Below are positions 20,810 through 34,526 of a DNA stretch of 64,000 bases, piece by piece. The notes under the pieces are model-generated. The model searched no databases. It was given only the letters and a program-made list of their open reading frames with translations, and was not told where the DNA came from. Within the stretch, counting starts at the first letter, position 1, and each line of letters opens with the position of its first letter. The stretch is from NCBI RefSeq assembly GCF_000955805.1, contig NZ_JYOA01000008.1, positions 193,372 through 257,371 on the forward strand. The letters are read 5' to 3'. This DNA is from Pseudomonas sp. 21 (lineage in GTDB: Bacteria; Pseudomonadota; Gammaproteobacteria; Pseudomonadales; Pseudomonadaceae). The translations under genes and the position numbers were made by a program.

Positions 20810-21958
20810 GCCGACTCGTCGGCTGGCGGCACCAACGACATCGCCATTGGCGGTGCGGCAGCCTCCAGTGGCGGCTCGAACAATATCGCCATGGGTACTT
20901 CGGCTCAGGCGCTCAATGGTTTATCGATCGCGATAGGTAATACGGCCGCTGCCAAGATGTCGGGCGACGTGGCCCTGGGTTCCGGTGCATTGGCACAGAG
21001 CTCTATCAGCGGCGGCTATTACGCCACCGCTATTGGTACCAGTGCCACGGCAACTTCGCAGCGCGCGACGGCGCTGGGCGGTTCGTCCAAGGCAACCGGC
21101 AACTACACCACGGCCGTGGGCGCCGGTGCGACCGCGAGTGCGGATAACAGCGTGGCGCTCGGCGAGAACGCACTGGCTGACCGGACCAATACGGTGTCGG
21201 TGGGCAACGCCTCCGCCAGCAGAACGCGCCAGGTCGTGAACATGGCCGCCGGTACGCAGAGCACCGACGCGGTGAACGTATCGCAGCTCACCCCGCTTGT
21301 AACCGCACTGGGCGGCGCTGCGGCGTTCAACAGCACCACCGGCGCGGTTACCGGCCCGAGCTATGCGCTGACCAATGCCAACAGCATCGGTGGCAGCAGC
21401 GGCGCGGCCACCGACGTGGGCACGGGCTTCGGCAAGGTTGATGCCGCCCTGGGCGTGCTCAACACCACCGCCAACAAGGGTTGGAACCTGAGCACCGACG
21501 GCGGCGCCACCTCGCAGAACATCGCTCCGGGCGGTACTGCCAACTTCGCTGCGGGCACCAACGCTACCGTCACGCGCAGTGGCAACACCGTGACCGTGGG
21601 CGTGGTCAACAACCCGACCTTCAGCGGCATGCTGACCGCCAACGGCGGCCTCACCGTCGGCGCCGGCCAGACCGTCAGCATGGGCGGCAACAAAGTCACC
21701 AACGTGGCCGACGGCAACGTGGCTTCGGGCAGCAAGGACGCCGTGGATGGCGGCCAGCTGTACAACACTGTCAGCACCACGGCGACCGCACTGGGGACCA
21801 CCCTGGGCGCCAATGGTGCAATCACCGCCCCGAGCTATGCGCTGACCCATGCCAACAGCATTAACGGCACCAGCGGCGCGGCCACCGATGTGGGCAGCGC
21901 GTTCGGCAAGGTCGACGATGCACTGGGCAGCCTTAGCGCCCAGCTCAATGACGGCGGC

Positions 21959-22243
21959 ATCGGCCTGGTCCAGCAGTCCGCTGCTGGCGAAAACCTGACC
22001 GTGGGCAAGGACACCGATGGCGCTGCCGTCGACTTCCTGGGCACTGCCGGTGCTCGCAAGCTGATCAACGTGGCTGATGGCGCCGTGGCGGCCGACAGCA
22101 AGGAAGCCGTCAACGGTTCCCAGCTGTTCGCAACCAACCAGAACGTGGCTCAGAACGCCACCGACATCAGCAACCTCGATGGCCGTGTGACTCAGAACAC
22201 CACCGACATTGCGGGTAACACCACGTCGATCAACAACCTCGAC
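21959..22243 (+). repeat. Adhesin stalk repeat a, copy 1 (offset 633 bp)
   Basis: Encodes IGLVQQSAAGENLTVGKDTD and onward to DIAGNTTSI. Nearly identical copy at 22592-22876. Confidence 0.8.
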
Positions 22244-22482
22244 GCCCGTGTCACCACCAACGAAGGCGACATCTCCACCATCAACAACTCCATCACCAAC
22301 CTCAGCGGTCTGATGGGCGATGCGGTGATGTACGACTCGGCCGCGCATGACAAGGTGACCCTGGGCAACGCGGATACTCCGGTCCAGCTGACCAACATCA
22401 AGGCCGGTGATCTGTCCGCAGACAGCAAGGACGCCGTCAATGGCTCGCAGCTGTTCGCGACCAACCAGGATGTAGCGCAGAA
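22238..22482 (+). repeat. Adhesin stalk repeat b, copy 1 (offset 675 bp)
   Basis: Encodes LDARVTTNEGDISTINNSIT through SQLFATNQDVAQN; copy 2 is at 22913-23157. Confidence 0.8.
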
Positions 22483-22591
22483 CACCGCCGACATCGCTGG
22501 CAACACCACCGCGATCACCAACCTCGACGGTCGCGTGACCAACGTGGAAGGCGACGTCAGCAACATCAACACCCAGATCAGCAACGGCACC

Positions 22592-22876
22592 ATCGGCCTG
22601 GTCCAGCAGTCCGCTGCTGGCGAAAACCTGACCGTGGGCAAGGACACCGATGGCGCTGCCGTCGACTTCCTGGGCACCGCCGGGGCTCGCAAGCTGATCA
22701 ACGTGGCTGATGGCGCCGTGGCGGCCGACAGCAAGGAAGCCGTCAATGGTTCCCAGCTGTTCGCCACCAACCAGAACGTGGCTCAGAACACCACCGACAT
22801 CAGCAACCTCGATGGCCGCGTGACTCAGAACACCACCGACATTGCGGGTAACACCACGTCGATCACCAACCTCGAT
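22592..22876 (+). repeat. Adhesin stalk repeat a, copy 2
   Basis: Differs from copy 1 at only a few positions over 285 bp, which implies recent duplication or gene conversion. Confidence 0.8.
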
Positions 22877-22912
22877 GGTCGCGTCACTACCAACGAAGGC
22901 AACATCAGCAAC

Positions 22913-23157
22913 CTCGACGCCCGTGTGACCACCAACGAAGGCGACATCTCCACCATCAACAACTCCATCACCAACCTCAGCGGTCTGATGGGCGATGCGG
23001 TGATGTACGACTCGGCCGCACACGACAAGGTGACCCTGGGCAACGCGGATACTCCGGTCCAGCTGACCAACATCAAGGCCGGTGATCTGTCCGCCGACAG
23101 CAAAGACGCCGTCAATGGCTCGCAGCTGTTCGCGACCAACCAGGATGTAGCGCAGAA
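22913..23157 (+). repeat. Adhesin stalk repeat b, copy 2, ending at the third frame change
   Basis: The repeat ends at CGCAGAA, exactly where the sequence jumps to GGCAGCATTACC in a different reading frame. Confidence 0.8.
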
Positions 23158-24137
23158 GGCAGCATTACCAACATCTCCAACATTGCCGGTAACTCCAAGT
23201 ACTTCCGCGCGAACTCGACCAAGGCCGAGTCCGTTGCCAGTGGTGCTGATTCGGTGGCCGTTGGCGGCGCCGCCAAGGCATCGGGTGACGGTGCGGTTGC
23301 CGTGGGCGACGGTGCCGAAGCTTCGGCCAAGGGCAGCGTAGCTCTGGGTCAGGGCTCCAGCGACAACGGCCGTGGTGCCGAGGTTGCCTACACCGGCAAA
23401 TACTCGGGCGCAACCAACGATAACGTCGTTGGCACCGTGTCCGTCGGTAATGCGGCCACTGGCGAAACCCGCACCATCAGCAACGTTGCTGACGGCAAGG
23501 ATGCCAACGATGCGGTCAACGTGCGTCAGCTGGACGGCGCCGTGGCGGAGTCCAAGGCTTACACCGATGACTCGATCAAGGGGCTGAACAGTTCGGTCGC
23601 CGACGTGGACAATCGTGTGACCACGATCGACAACCGCGTGACCAAGACCGAAGGTGACGTCAGCAATCTGCAGAACGGTACCGATGGTATGATTCAGGTT
23701 CAGAACACCTCGAATCTGCCGAAGCCGAAAGCGACTGGCACCGACTCGGTAGCTGCTGGTGCTGGTGCGGAAGCCTCGGGTGCGAACAGCACCGCGATGG
23801 GTTCCGGCGCCAAGGCCTCGGGCAAGAACTCGGTGGCTGTCGGTGCGAACTCGGTGGCCGACCGCGACAACAGCATGTCTGTTGGCAGCGTCGGTAACGA
23901 GCGTCAGATCACCAACGTGGCCAGCGGTACCGAGCGTACCGATGCGGTCAACGTCGGCCAGGTGGAAGATGCGCTGAACGCCCTCTCGGGTCAGAGCAAC
24001 GCCCAGTACAACAGCCTGAAGCGCGATCTGCAGAAGACCGACGACACCCTCAGTGCCGGTATTGCCGGCGCCCTGGCCGCCGCCAGCCTGCCGCAGCCGT
24101 ATGTTCCGGGCGCCAGTATGGCCTCGGCGGCAGCGGG

Positions 24138-24419
24138 TACCCCTGTCGTCGCTCGCGGTGACAGGGGTTTTTCTTTTTCAGCCTCGCGTCTCCCAGCGCC
24201 GTTGCGCGCCGCCTTCCTGCACCGGTCGAACCGGCGTGTGGAGCCGTGGGGCCGGGGTGGTGTGGAGCGCAGCGATAGCCATCAATTGCGATTGGCGGGT
24301 TCCATTGGCTGCGACGGAGCTAGCTTAAGGACATCGCGGACGGAGTCCGCTCCTACGCTCGCCGGTGACGCAGGAGCGGACTCCGTCCGCGATTGGCATC
24401 CGGCAGCGCCGATGCCGGG
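24138..24419. repeat. 282-bp tandem unit A: terminator plus REP pair
   Basis: Terminator, ~130 bp of unique sequence, and two facing REP elements (TCGCGGACGGAGTCCGCTCC and GAGCGGACTCCGTCCGCGAT). The copy is at 24501-24782. An extra truncated REP (GGGTTCGCGAGCAAGCTC) follows. Confidence 0.85.
24140..24178 (+). terminator. Intrinsic terminator, copy 1, fused to the adhesin coding region
   Basis: CCCCTGTC / GACAGGGG stem with a 12-nt loop and TTTTTCTTTTT tail. It starts within three bases of the adhesin's last recognisable codon. Confidence 0.8.
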
Positions 24420-24500
24420 ACGGGTTCGCGAGCAAGCTCTGCCAGTGTGAGGGTATTGACGGCATCGATGCCCCATCTTCCCTGGTGGGGCGTCTTCTTC

Positions 24501-24782
24501 TACCCCTGTCGTCGCTCGCGGTGACAGGGGTTTTTCTTTTTCAGCCTCGTGTCTCCCAGCGCCGTTGCGCGTCGCCTCCCTGCACCGGTCGAATCGGCGC
24601 TTGGAGCAGCGGGGCCGGGTTGGTGTGGAGCGCAGCGATACCCATCAATCGCGATTGGCGGGTTCCATTGCTTGTGACGGAGCGGGCTTAAGGACATCGC
24701 GGACGGAGTCCGCTCCTACACTCGCCGGTGACGTAGGAGCGGACTCCGTCCGCGATTGGCATCCGGCAGCGCCGATGCCGGG
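24501..24782. repeat. 282-bp tandem unit B
   Basis: About 90% identical to unit A by eye. It fills the 337-bp gap 24451-24787 up to the stop of the oxidase gene; no gene lies in the gap. Confidence 0.85.
24503..24541 (+). terminator. Intrinsic terminator, copy 2
   Basis: Same stem, loop and T-tract as at 24140, within the second tandem unit. Confidence 0.75.
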
Positions 24783-24787
24783 TTCGG

Positions 24788-26074
24788 TCAGAGGACCGCG
24801 TCGAGCAGCCGGTACCAGGCGATACCGACGCCGAGGTAGAGGCGCTGCAATCCGTGGAAGGGGATTGGTCGCACCGGCGTGAGCGGGAAGGGGAAGTTCT
24901 TCTCGCGGTCCAGCAGGCGCTCGGCCAGGTGCCGGCCGAGGGTGGAAGCCATGGCGATGCCGCGTCCGTTGTAGCCCAGCAGGATGCTCAGGTTCGGTGC
25001 CGGTTCGTGCAGCCGCGGCATGAAGTCCGGCGTCAGCGCCACGCGGCCGCTCCACTGGTATTCGAACTCGACCTCGGCCAGTTGCGGGAACAGTCCCAGC
25101 AGCGAACGCTTCAGATGCAGCCAATCACCAGGCGAACGCGGCTCGGCGAACGGGCCGCGGCCACCCAGCAGCAGCCGGCCGCGCGCGTCCTGCTTGAAGT
25201 ACAGCAGCAGGCGACGCGCATCCGAGCAGACCTCGCCACCCGGCAGCACGCTGCGCCGCAGGTTCTCTGGCAAGGGTTTGGTGGCGACGATGAAGCTGTT
25301 GGCGGCGATCACCGTCTGCCGCAGCTTCGGCCACAGGTCGTCGGTATAACCGTTGGTGGCGAGGATCACGCGCTCGGCGGTGACCCTGTGCCGAGTATCC
25401 GTGGTGAGCTGCCAGCCGCTGCCATGGCGGCGCAGGTCGGTCACACGGTTGTGGCCGTGGATGTCCGCGCCTTCGCTCAGCGCGGCGCGGGCCAGGCCGC
25501 GCACGTAGCTCAGCGGCTGCACGCTGCCGGCGCGCGGGTCGACCCAGGCGCCGAGATAATCATTGCTGCCGATGCGCTGGGCGACGCTGCTCTTGTCGAG
25601 CATCTCCACCGGCACGCCGTGCTGACGCCATTGCTCGGCGCGTTTTTCGATGGCGCGCAGCGCGGCCGGAGAAGCGGCCGGTTGAATCCAGCCCTTGCGG
25701 GTGGCTTCGCAGTCGATGTCGTAGCGGCGGATCAGCTCGAAGACTTCATCGGCAGCGCCCCCGGCAACTTCGATCAGGCGCTCGGCCTGGTCGCCGCCGA
25801 ACATGCGGCGAAGGTCATCGGGATCATGCTTGAGGCCGGGAATCACCTGCCCGCCGTTGCGCCCGGAAGCGCCCCAGCCGGGCTCGCCGGCGTCCAGTAC
25901 GCAGACGCGCACGCCATTGCGGGCCAGGTGCAGCGCGGTGACCAATCCGGTGTAGCCGGCGCCGACGATGGCGACGTCGACCTGCTTGTCTTCAGCCAGT
26001 GCCGGTGTTGCCGGGCCGGCGCTCGCGGTGGCCGCCCAGAGCGAGGGTGGCAGTGCCAGGGGCTGGGCGTTCAT
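24788..26074 (-). CDS. FAD-dependent oxidoreductase (DadA/PuuB-like amine or amino acid oxidase)
   Basis: 428 residues. The FAD-binding start '[31 protein letters not shown]' begins near residue 32, followed by '[20 protein letters not shown]'; the C-terminal '[22 protein letters not shown]' completes the DAO fold. The ATG at 26074 overlaps the stop of the ABC ATPase (ATGA), so it is translated with the importer. This suggests it oxidises the imported amino acid or amine. Distinct from the oxidase at 13194 but in the same family. Substrate not determinable from sequence. Confidence 0.85.
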   Translation of the reverse strand: MNAQPLALPPSLWAATASAGPATPALAEDKQVDVAIVGAGYTGLVTALHLARNGVRVCVLDAGEPGWGASGRNGGQVIPGLKHDPDDLRRMFGGDQAERLIEVAGGAADEVFELIRRYDIDCEATRKGWIQPAASPAALRAIEKRAEQWRQHGVPVEMLDKSSVAQRIGSNDYLGAWVDPRAGSVQPLSYVRGLARAALSEGADIHGHNRVTDLRRHGSGWQLTTDTRHRVTAERVILATNGYTDDLWPKLRQTVIAANSFIVATKPLPENLRRSVLPGGEVCSDARRLLLYFKQDARGRLLLGGRGPFAEPRSPGDWLHLKRSLLGLFPQLAEVEFEYQWSGRVALTPDFMPRLHEPAPNLSILLGYNGRGIAMASTLGRHLAERLLDREKNFPFPLTPVRPIPFHGLQRLYLGVGIAWYRLLDAVL

Positions 26075-26814
26075 GCCTGGCCCCCGTCGGTGTTGAGCAG
26101 GCGGCGGAGGAATTCCTGGGTGCGCGGCTGGCTCGGCGCGCCGAGCACGTCCTTGGCAGCGCCTTCCTCGACGATGCGCCCGCCATAGAGGAAGCACACC
26201 TTGTCCGCCACTTCGCGGGCGAAGCCCATCTCGTGGGTGACCACCACCATGGTCATGCCTTCGTCGGCGAGCTTGCGCATCACTGCCAGCACTTCACCGA
26301 CCAGTTCCGGGTCCAGCGCCGAGGTCGGCTCGTCGAAGAGGATCGCCTTGGGCCGCATCGCCAGCGCACGGGCGATGGCAACGCGCTGCTGCTGGCCGCC
26401 GGAGAGCTCGTCCGGATAGGCGTCCATGCGGTGGCTCAGGCCGACCTTTTCCAGCAGGGCGCGGGCGTGCTCGCGGGCTGCTTCCGGGCGTTCCTTCTTC
26501 ACGTACACCGGGCCTTCCATCACGTTCTGCAGGGCGGTGCGGTGGGGGAACAGGTTGAAGCGCTGGAACACCATCGCCACCTGGGTGCGGATCTCGTGGA
26601 TGGAGTTGGCGTGACGGTCGACGCGCTCCTGGCCGACCAGGATGTCGCCACCCTCGTAGGTCTCCAGGCCGTTGATGCAGCGCAGCAGGGTGGACTTGCC
26701 CGAGCCGGACGGGCCGATCAGGCACACCACCTGGCCGCTCTCCACCGACAGGTCGATGCCTTCGAGAACGCGGGTGCTGCCGTAGCTTTTGTGCAGCGAC
26801 TGGATGCGGATCAT
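26071..26814 (-). CDS. Polar amino acid ABC transporter, ATP-binding protein
   Basis: 247 residues with all nucleotide-binding motifs: Walker [11 protein letters not shown]-loop '[11 protein letters not shown]', signature LSGGQQQR, Walker B '[11 protein letters not shown]' and switch His in '[10 protein letters not shown]'. The '[18 protein letters not shown]' segment is diagnostic of the GlnQ/HisP amino-acid subfamily. It powers import with the permease immediately upstream; both junctions are 4-bp ATGA overlaps. Confidence 0.93.
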   Translation of the reverse strand: MIRIQSLHKSYGSTRVLEGIDLSVESGQVVCLIGPSGSGKSTLLRCINGLETYEGGDILVGQERVDRHANSIHEIRTQVAMVFQRFNLFPHRTALQNVMEGPVYVKKERPEAAREHARALLEKVGLSHRMDAYPDELSGGQQQRVAIARALAMRPKAILFDEPTSALDPELVGEVLAVMRKLADEGMTMVVVTHEMGFAREVADKVCFLYGGRIVEEGAAKDVLGAPSQPRTQEFLRRLLNTDGGQA

Positions 26815-27467
26815 GCTTTCTTCCTCGTGGCGATGCGCGCTTCGAGGCGGCGCAGGGCGTACGACAGCGGCAGGCTCAGGGCCAGGTAGAGCAGGGCCAC
26901 CAGGGTGTAGACGGTCATGTTCTCGAAGGTCGAGGAGGCGATCAGCTGGCCGGCGCGGGTCATCTCGGCCACGGTGATGGTGGACACCAGCGAGGAGTCC
27001 TTGAGCATCATCACCAGGGTGTTGCCGTAGGGCGGCAGGGCGATGCGGAAGGCCTGCGGCAGCACGACCCGGCGCATGATCATCGGGCCGCGCATGCCGA
27101 GGGATTCGGCGGCTTCGATCTGCCCCTGCTGGATGGCCTGGATGCCGGCGCGGAAGTTCTCCGCCTGGTACGCCGAGTAGGCGATGCCCAGGCCGATGAT
27201 GCCGGCCTGCATGGCGCTGAGCTGCACGCCGAAGTCCGGCAGCACGAAGTAGATGTAGAACAGTTGCACGATGATCGGCAGGCCGCGGATCACGTTGACC
27301 ACGGAGATGCCGAACAGCGCCACGGCGCGAATCTTCGACACCATCATCAGGGCGAAGGCCAGGCCGATGAGCGAGCTGAGCAGGAACGACGCAATCGTGA
27401 CCTGCACGGTGACCACCGCGCCACTCAGGAGAATGGGCAGGAAGTCCAGAGCATTCTGGAGAAACAT
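26811..27467 (-). CDS. Amino acid ABC transporter permease (HisM/GlnP-type)
   Basis: 218 residues, about five membrane helices, with the permease EAA loop '[43 protein letters not shown]'. It is the only permease gene, so the channel is presumably a homodimer. Inner-membrane component, second gene of the importer operon. Confidence 0.92.
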   Translation of the reverse strand: MFLQNALDFLPILLSGAVVTVQVTIASFLLSSLIGLAFALMMVSKIRAVALFGISVVNVIRGLPIIVQLFYIYFVLPDFGVQLSAMQAGIIGLGIAYSAYQAENFRAGIQAIQQGQIEAAESLGMRGPMIMRRVVLPQAFRIALPPYGNTLVMMLKDSSLVSTITVAEMTRAGQLIASSTFENMTVYTLVALLYLALSLPLSYALRRLEARIATRKKA

Positions 27468-27538
27468 AGGGGTGTCCGTGAGCGGAAATCAGAGAGCGCC
27501 CGTGGCCGGGCGCAGGAGGCGCGCGAGAAGGGCGACCG

Positions 27539-28297
27539 TCAGTCCAGGTGCCACTTGTCGATGATGCCGGCGAGGGTGCCGTCGGCCTTGATGCTGGCGA
27601 TGCCCTTGTTCACCTGGGCGAGCAGAGCCGGGTCGCCCTGGCGCAGGATCAGGCAGACCTCGCCCTTGATCTGCGGCTGGTAGCTGTCCACCAGGCGCAC
27701 CTTCTTCAGGCTGCCCTTGGCCATCTGGTAGGCGAGGATCGGGTGGTCGCCGAAGCCGGCCTTGATGCGCCCCAGGGCCAGGTCGCGGGTGAGGTCGGCG
27801 AGGGAGTCGTAGCCGCGCACTTCCTTGAAGATGCCGCGCTGGTTGAGCTTGTCGATGAAGATGGTGCCGACCTGGGCGCCAACGATCTCGCCCTTGAAGT
27901 CATCCATGCTGGTGTAGGCCTTGTCGTCGTCGGCGCGCACCACCAGGCCTTCGCCGTACTCGAACACCGGGTCGGAGTACTGCACCACTTTCTCCCGCTC
28001 GGGGGTGCGCAGCATGGCGGCGGAGATCAGGTCGATCTTCTTCGCGGTGAGCGAGGGGATCAGTGCGGCGAAGGTGGTCTGGGCGATTTCCACGTCGAAG
28101 CCGCCGGCCTTGGCCACGGCCTGTGCGGAGTCGACCATCATGCCCTGGATGCTGTTGGTCTTGACGTCGAGGAAGGTGAAGGGCACGCCGGTGGCGGTGG
28201 CGCCGACCTTCAGAGGTTCGGCCTGGGCGGCCAGGGATGCGGCGCAGCTGGCGACGAGCGCGAGGGCGCAGGAAAACACGCGGAGGCGAGGATGCAT
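27539..28297 (-). CDS. Amino acid ABC transporter substrate-binding protein
   Basis: 252 residues: signal peptide [26 protein letters not shown], then a family 3 (SBP_bac_3) fold with '[29 protein letters not shown]', '[28 protein letters not shown]' and '[12 protein letters not shown]'. Periplasmic ligand capture for the importer. First gene of the four-gene operon, divergent from the IclR regulator. Ligand unknown; the Arg in MLRTPER is the usual carboxylate-binding position. Confidence 0.9.
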   Translation of the reverse strand: MHPRLRVFSCALALVASCAASLAAQAEPLKVGATATGVPFTFLDVKTNSIQGMMVDSAQAVAKAGGFDVEIAQTTFAALIPSLTAKKIDLISAAMLRTPEREKVVQYSDPVFEYGEGLVVRADDDKAYTSMDDFKGEIVGAQVGTIFIDKLNQRGIFKEVRGYDSLADLTRDLALGRIKAGFGDHPILAYQMAKGSLKKVRLVDSYQPQIKGEVCLILRQGDPALLAQVNKGIASIKADGTLAGIIDKWHLD

Positions 28298-28388
28298 TGG
28301 TGAACTCCCATTTGACGCGGATTGTTGTCTTTATGCGTTATGGATAGCCTCGAGTATCGGCAGGAGGCGTTGGTCGCAATATAAATGA

Positions 28389-28436
28389 TTTACAAGAATC
28401 GTAAAGAGATTTATAAATATCGCATATCGATATTTA
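28389..28436. promoter_or_regulatory. Candidate IclR operator in the divergent promoter
   Basis: TAAATATCG-CATAT-CGATATTTA is a perfect 9-bp dyad (28414-28436). A smaller one, TTTAC-N7-GTAAA, lies at 28389-28405. The segment is strikingly AT-rich. It sits 39 bp before the IclR gene and between it and the importer operon, as expected for a local regulator. Confidence 0.6.
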
Positions 28437-28474
28437 CGGTCTAATAAGAATCTGATCCTTCGCAAGGACGAGAC

Positions 28475-29251
28475 ATGAGCGACAACGAAAACAGCCTGTT
28501 CAACCAGTCGCTGGAAAAGGGCCTGGCCGTGCTGCGCGCCTTCAACGCGCGCAGCCGCACCATGAACCTGGCGGAAGTGGCGGAGGCCGCCGACATCACC
28601 AAGAGCTCCGCGCAGCGGATGATCCACACGCTCGAAGCGCTGGGGTACGTCAGCAAGCACCCGCAGACCAAGCGCTTCCAGCTGACGCCACAGGTGATGG
28701 AGATCGGCTACAACTACCTCGCCGCCGACACCCTGGTGGACGTCGCCAACCCCTTCCTCGCGGAACTGGCGCAGACCACCGGCGAGACCACCAACCTCAC
28801 CGAGCCGGTGCGCACCGACATGCTCTACGTGGCGCGTTTCGTGGGGCCGAAGTTCATCCCGATCCACCTGCCCATCGGCAGCCGCATCCCCATGTATTGC
28901 ACCGCCTCGGGCCGCGCCTTCCTGAGTGCGCTGAGCGACGACGAGGTGCTGGAGTTGCTGCAGGGCAGCGATCTGTCCAGCCATACCCAGTACACCCGCA
29001 CCTCGCTGGAGGAAATCCTCGCGGAGATCGCCGACATCCGCCGCAAGGGTTATGCGATCAACAGCGAGGAACTGTTCCTGGGGGACATGGCGGTGGCCGC
29101 GCCGGTGCGCAACAGCCAGGGGCGCCCGGTGGCGTCGGTGCACGTGGTGGCGCCCACCAGCCGCTGGACCCGCGAGGACGCCGAACGCCGCCTGGCGCCG
29201 GCGGCCATCGAGTGTGCACGGGCGATCAGTACTTCGATCCGGACGCTCTGA
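28475..29251 (+). CDS. IclR-family transcriptional regulator
   Basis: 258 residues. N-terminal winged helix 'MNLAEVAEAADITKSSAQRMIHTLEALGYVSKHPQTKRFQLTPQ', then the IclR effector domain with 'PIGSRIPMYCTASGRAFLSAL' and 'GYAINSEELFLGDMAVAAPV'. Such proteins bind small aromatic or aliphatic acids and control an adjacent catabolic operon, here the ABC importer plus oxidase. Convergent with the histidine kinase, 10 bp between stops. Confidence 0.9.
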   Translation: MSDNENSLFNQSLEKGLAVLRAFNARSRTMNLAEVAEAADITKSSAQRMIHTLEALGYVSKHPQTKRFQLTPQVMEIGYNYLAADTLVDVANPFLAELAQTTGETTNLTEPVRTDMLYVARFVGPKFIPIHLPIGSRIPMYCTASGRAFLSALSDDEVLELLQGSDLSSHTQYTRTSLEEILAEIADIRRKGYAINSEELFLGDMAVAAPVRNSQGRPVASVHVVAPTSRWTREDAERRLAPAAIECARAISTSIRTL

Positions 29252-29261
29252 AACAGCACGC

Positions 29262-33245
<3,984 letters not shown>

Positions 33246-33268
33246 GCCTGCCTTGCAGCGATGAGGGG

Positions 33269-34411
33269 TTACGCCTGTCGGCCGGGCATGCCGGTGTCGT
33301 CAGGTGACGCATCGCTGTCACCGAACTCTTCGGCAATGCGTCGAAATTCGTCCTGCAGTGCGAGGAAGGCGTCCACCACGTCCGGATCGAAATGCAGGCC
33401 GTGCTGGCTGCGGATGTACTCGACTGCGGCCTCATGGGGCATGGCGTTCTTGTAGATGCGCCGGCTGATCAGCGCGTCGTAGACATCGGCCACTGCCATC
33501 AGCCGGGCCGATAGCGGGATCGCATCGCCCGCCAGCCCCAGCGGATACCCCGAGCCGTCCCACTTCTCGTGGTGGCCGTAAGCGATCTGCTTGGCCAGGC
33601 GCAGGAAGGGCACGTCCATGCCCAGGCGTTCTTCGGCCTTTTCCAGCGCATCGAGCCCCAGCGTGGTGTGCCTCTTCATGACCTCGAACTCTTCGGCGGT
33701 GAGTCGACCGGGCTTGAGCAGGATATGGTCGGGAATACCGACCTTGCCGATGTCGTGCAGCGGCGCGGACTTGAACAGCAGATGTCGGGTTTCGTCGTCG
33801 AGGTCGGCGGCGAAGCGCGGGTGCTGCTGCAGGTGATCGGCGAGCGCCCGGACATAGTGCTGGGTGCGGCGGATGTGGTTGCCGGTCTCGTTGTCGCGGG
33901 TCTCCGCCAGGGACGCCATGGCGATGATGGTGACGTCCTGGATGGCCGCGAGCTCGCGGGTGCGGCGCTGCACTTCCTGTTCGAGGAACTCGTTCTGGTC
34001 GCGCAGGAAGTCGGCGGCGGCCTTGATGCGCAGCTGGTTGTCCACGCGCATCAGCACCGTGGGCGGGTTGATCGGCTTGGTCAGGTAGTCCACGGCGCCC
34101 AGCTCCAGGCCGCGGATTTCCTCGTCGGCGGCGACCTGGGCGGTGATGAAGATCACCGGGATGCGCTGCGTACGGGTGTCTTCACGCAGGCGCCGGCAGA
34201 CCTCGAAGCCGTTCATGCCAGGCATCATCACGTCCAGCAGGATGAGGTCCGGCGGATCGTCGGACTGGGCGATCTGCAGTGCCTTCTCGCCGGTACGGGC
34301 GGCCTTGACGCGGTACAGCAGCTTGAGCAGTTCCGAGAGGAGCGTGAGGTTCTCGGGAGCATCGTCGACGATCAGGATCGTCGGACGAACAACGGGACCA
34401 GGTGCATTCAT
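33269..34411 (-). CDS. Response regulator with HD-GYP domain (c-di-GMP phosphodiesterase)
   Basis: 380 residues. Receiver domain with Asp60 ([13 protein letters not shown]) and Lys in 'YLTKPIN'; a helical linker; then HD-GYP with HD at 219-220 ([11 protein letters not shown]) and intact H-H-E-x-x-D-G-x-G-Y-P at 280-290. Phosphorylation probably tunes c-di-GMP hydrolysis, affecting biofilm and motility. The architecture is like P. aeruginosa PA4781. Start at 34411 (MNAPGP) is preferred to 34447. It precedes the hybrid kinase in the same operon, so it is the likely phosphorelay output. Confidence 0.92.
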   Translation of the reverse strand: MNAPGPVVRPTILIVDDAPENLTLLSELLKLLYRVKAARTGEKALQIAQSDDPPDLILLDVMMPGMNGFEVCRRLREDTRTQRIPVIFITAQVAADEEIRGLELGAVDYLTKPINPPTVLMRVDNQLRIKAAADFLRDQNEFLEQEVQRRTRELAAIQDVTIIAMASLAETRDNETGNHIRRTQHYVRALADHLQQHPRFAADLDDETRHLLFKSAPLHDIGKVGIPDHILLKPGRLTAEEFEVMKRHTTLGLDALEKAEERLGMDVPFLRLAKQIAYGHHEKWDGSGYPLGLAGDAIPLSARLMAVADVYDALISRRIYKNAMPHEAAVEYIRSQHGLHFDPDVVDAFLALQDEFRRIAEEFGDSDASPDDTGMPGRQA

Positions 34412-34526
34412 TGACCATCCTCCGCCGAAAGGCGCGCGCCAGAGCATTTCCTTCTGCGCGCCGAATCAGTATAGACCGCGCCGGACGGGCCTCGCGGGCA
34501 ATTCGCAAGGCCTGCCCGTGGGTGAA

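Larger units (their letters stand above)
18734..24450 (+). pseudogene. Trimeric autotransporter adhesin (YadA/Hia type), broken: three frame changes and a truncated anchor
   Basis: The TTG at 18734 opens an extended signal peptide region (MNIIYRCVWCSKTGTYVAASEFAKG, then a hydrophobic core ending AFAG). Adhesin sequence then runs in four frame segments: 18734 to ~19434, ~19435 to 20809, ~20810 to 23157, and ~23156 to 24137. They contain YadA-like head repeats (SVALG, AIG), several DAVNVxQL necks, and Asn/Thr-rich coiled-coil stalk. The membrane anchor begins (LSAGIAGALAAASLPQPY) but stops after MASAAAGT; the expected last strands and terminal aromatic are absent, replaced by terminator and repeat sequence to a stop at 24450. 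As read here no intact exported trimer can form. Either a decayed gene or repeat-edge misassembly. Confidence 0.8.

Noticed and set aside
20921..23023. A 700-codon minus-strand open frame inside the autotransporter
   Set aside because: Low-complexity antisense of the stalk repeats; no start context or recognisable domain.
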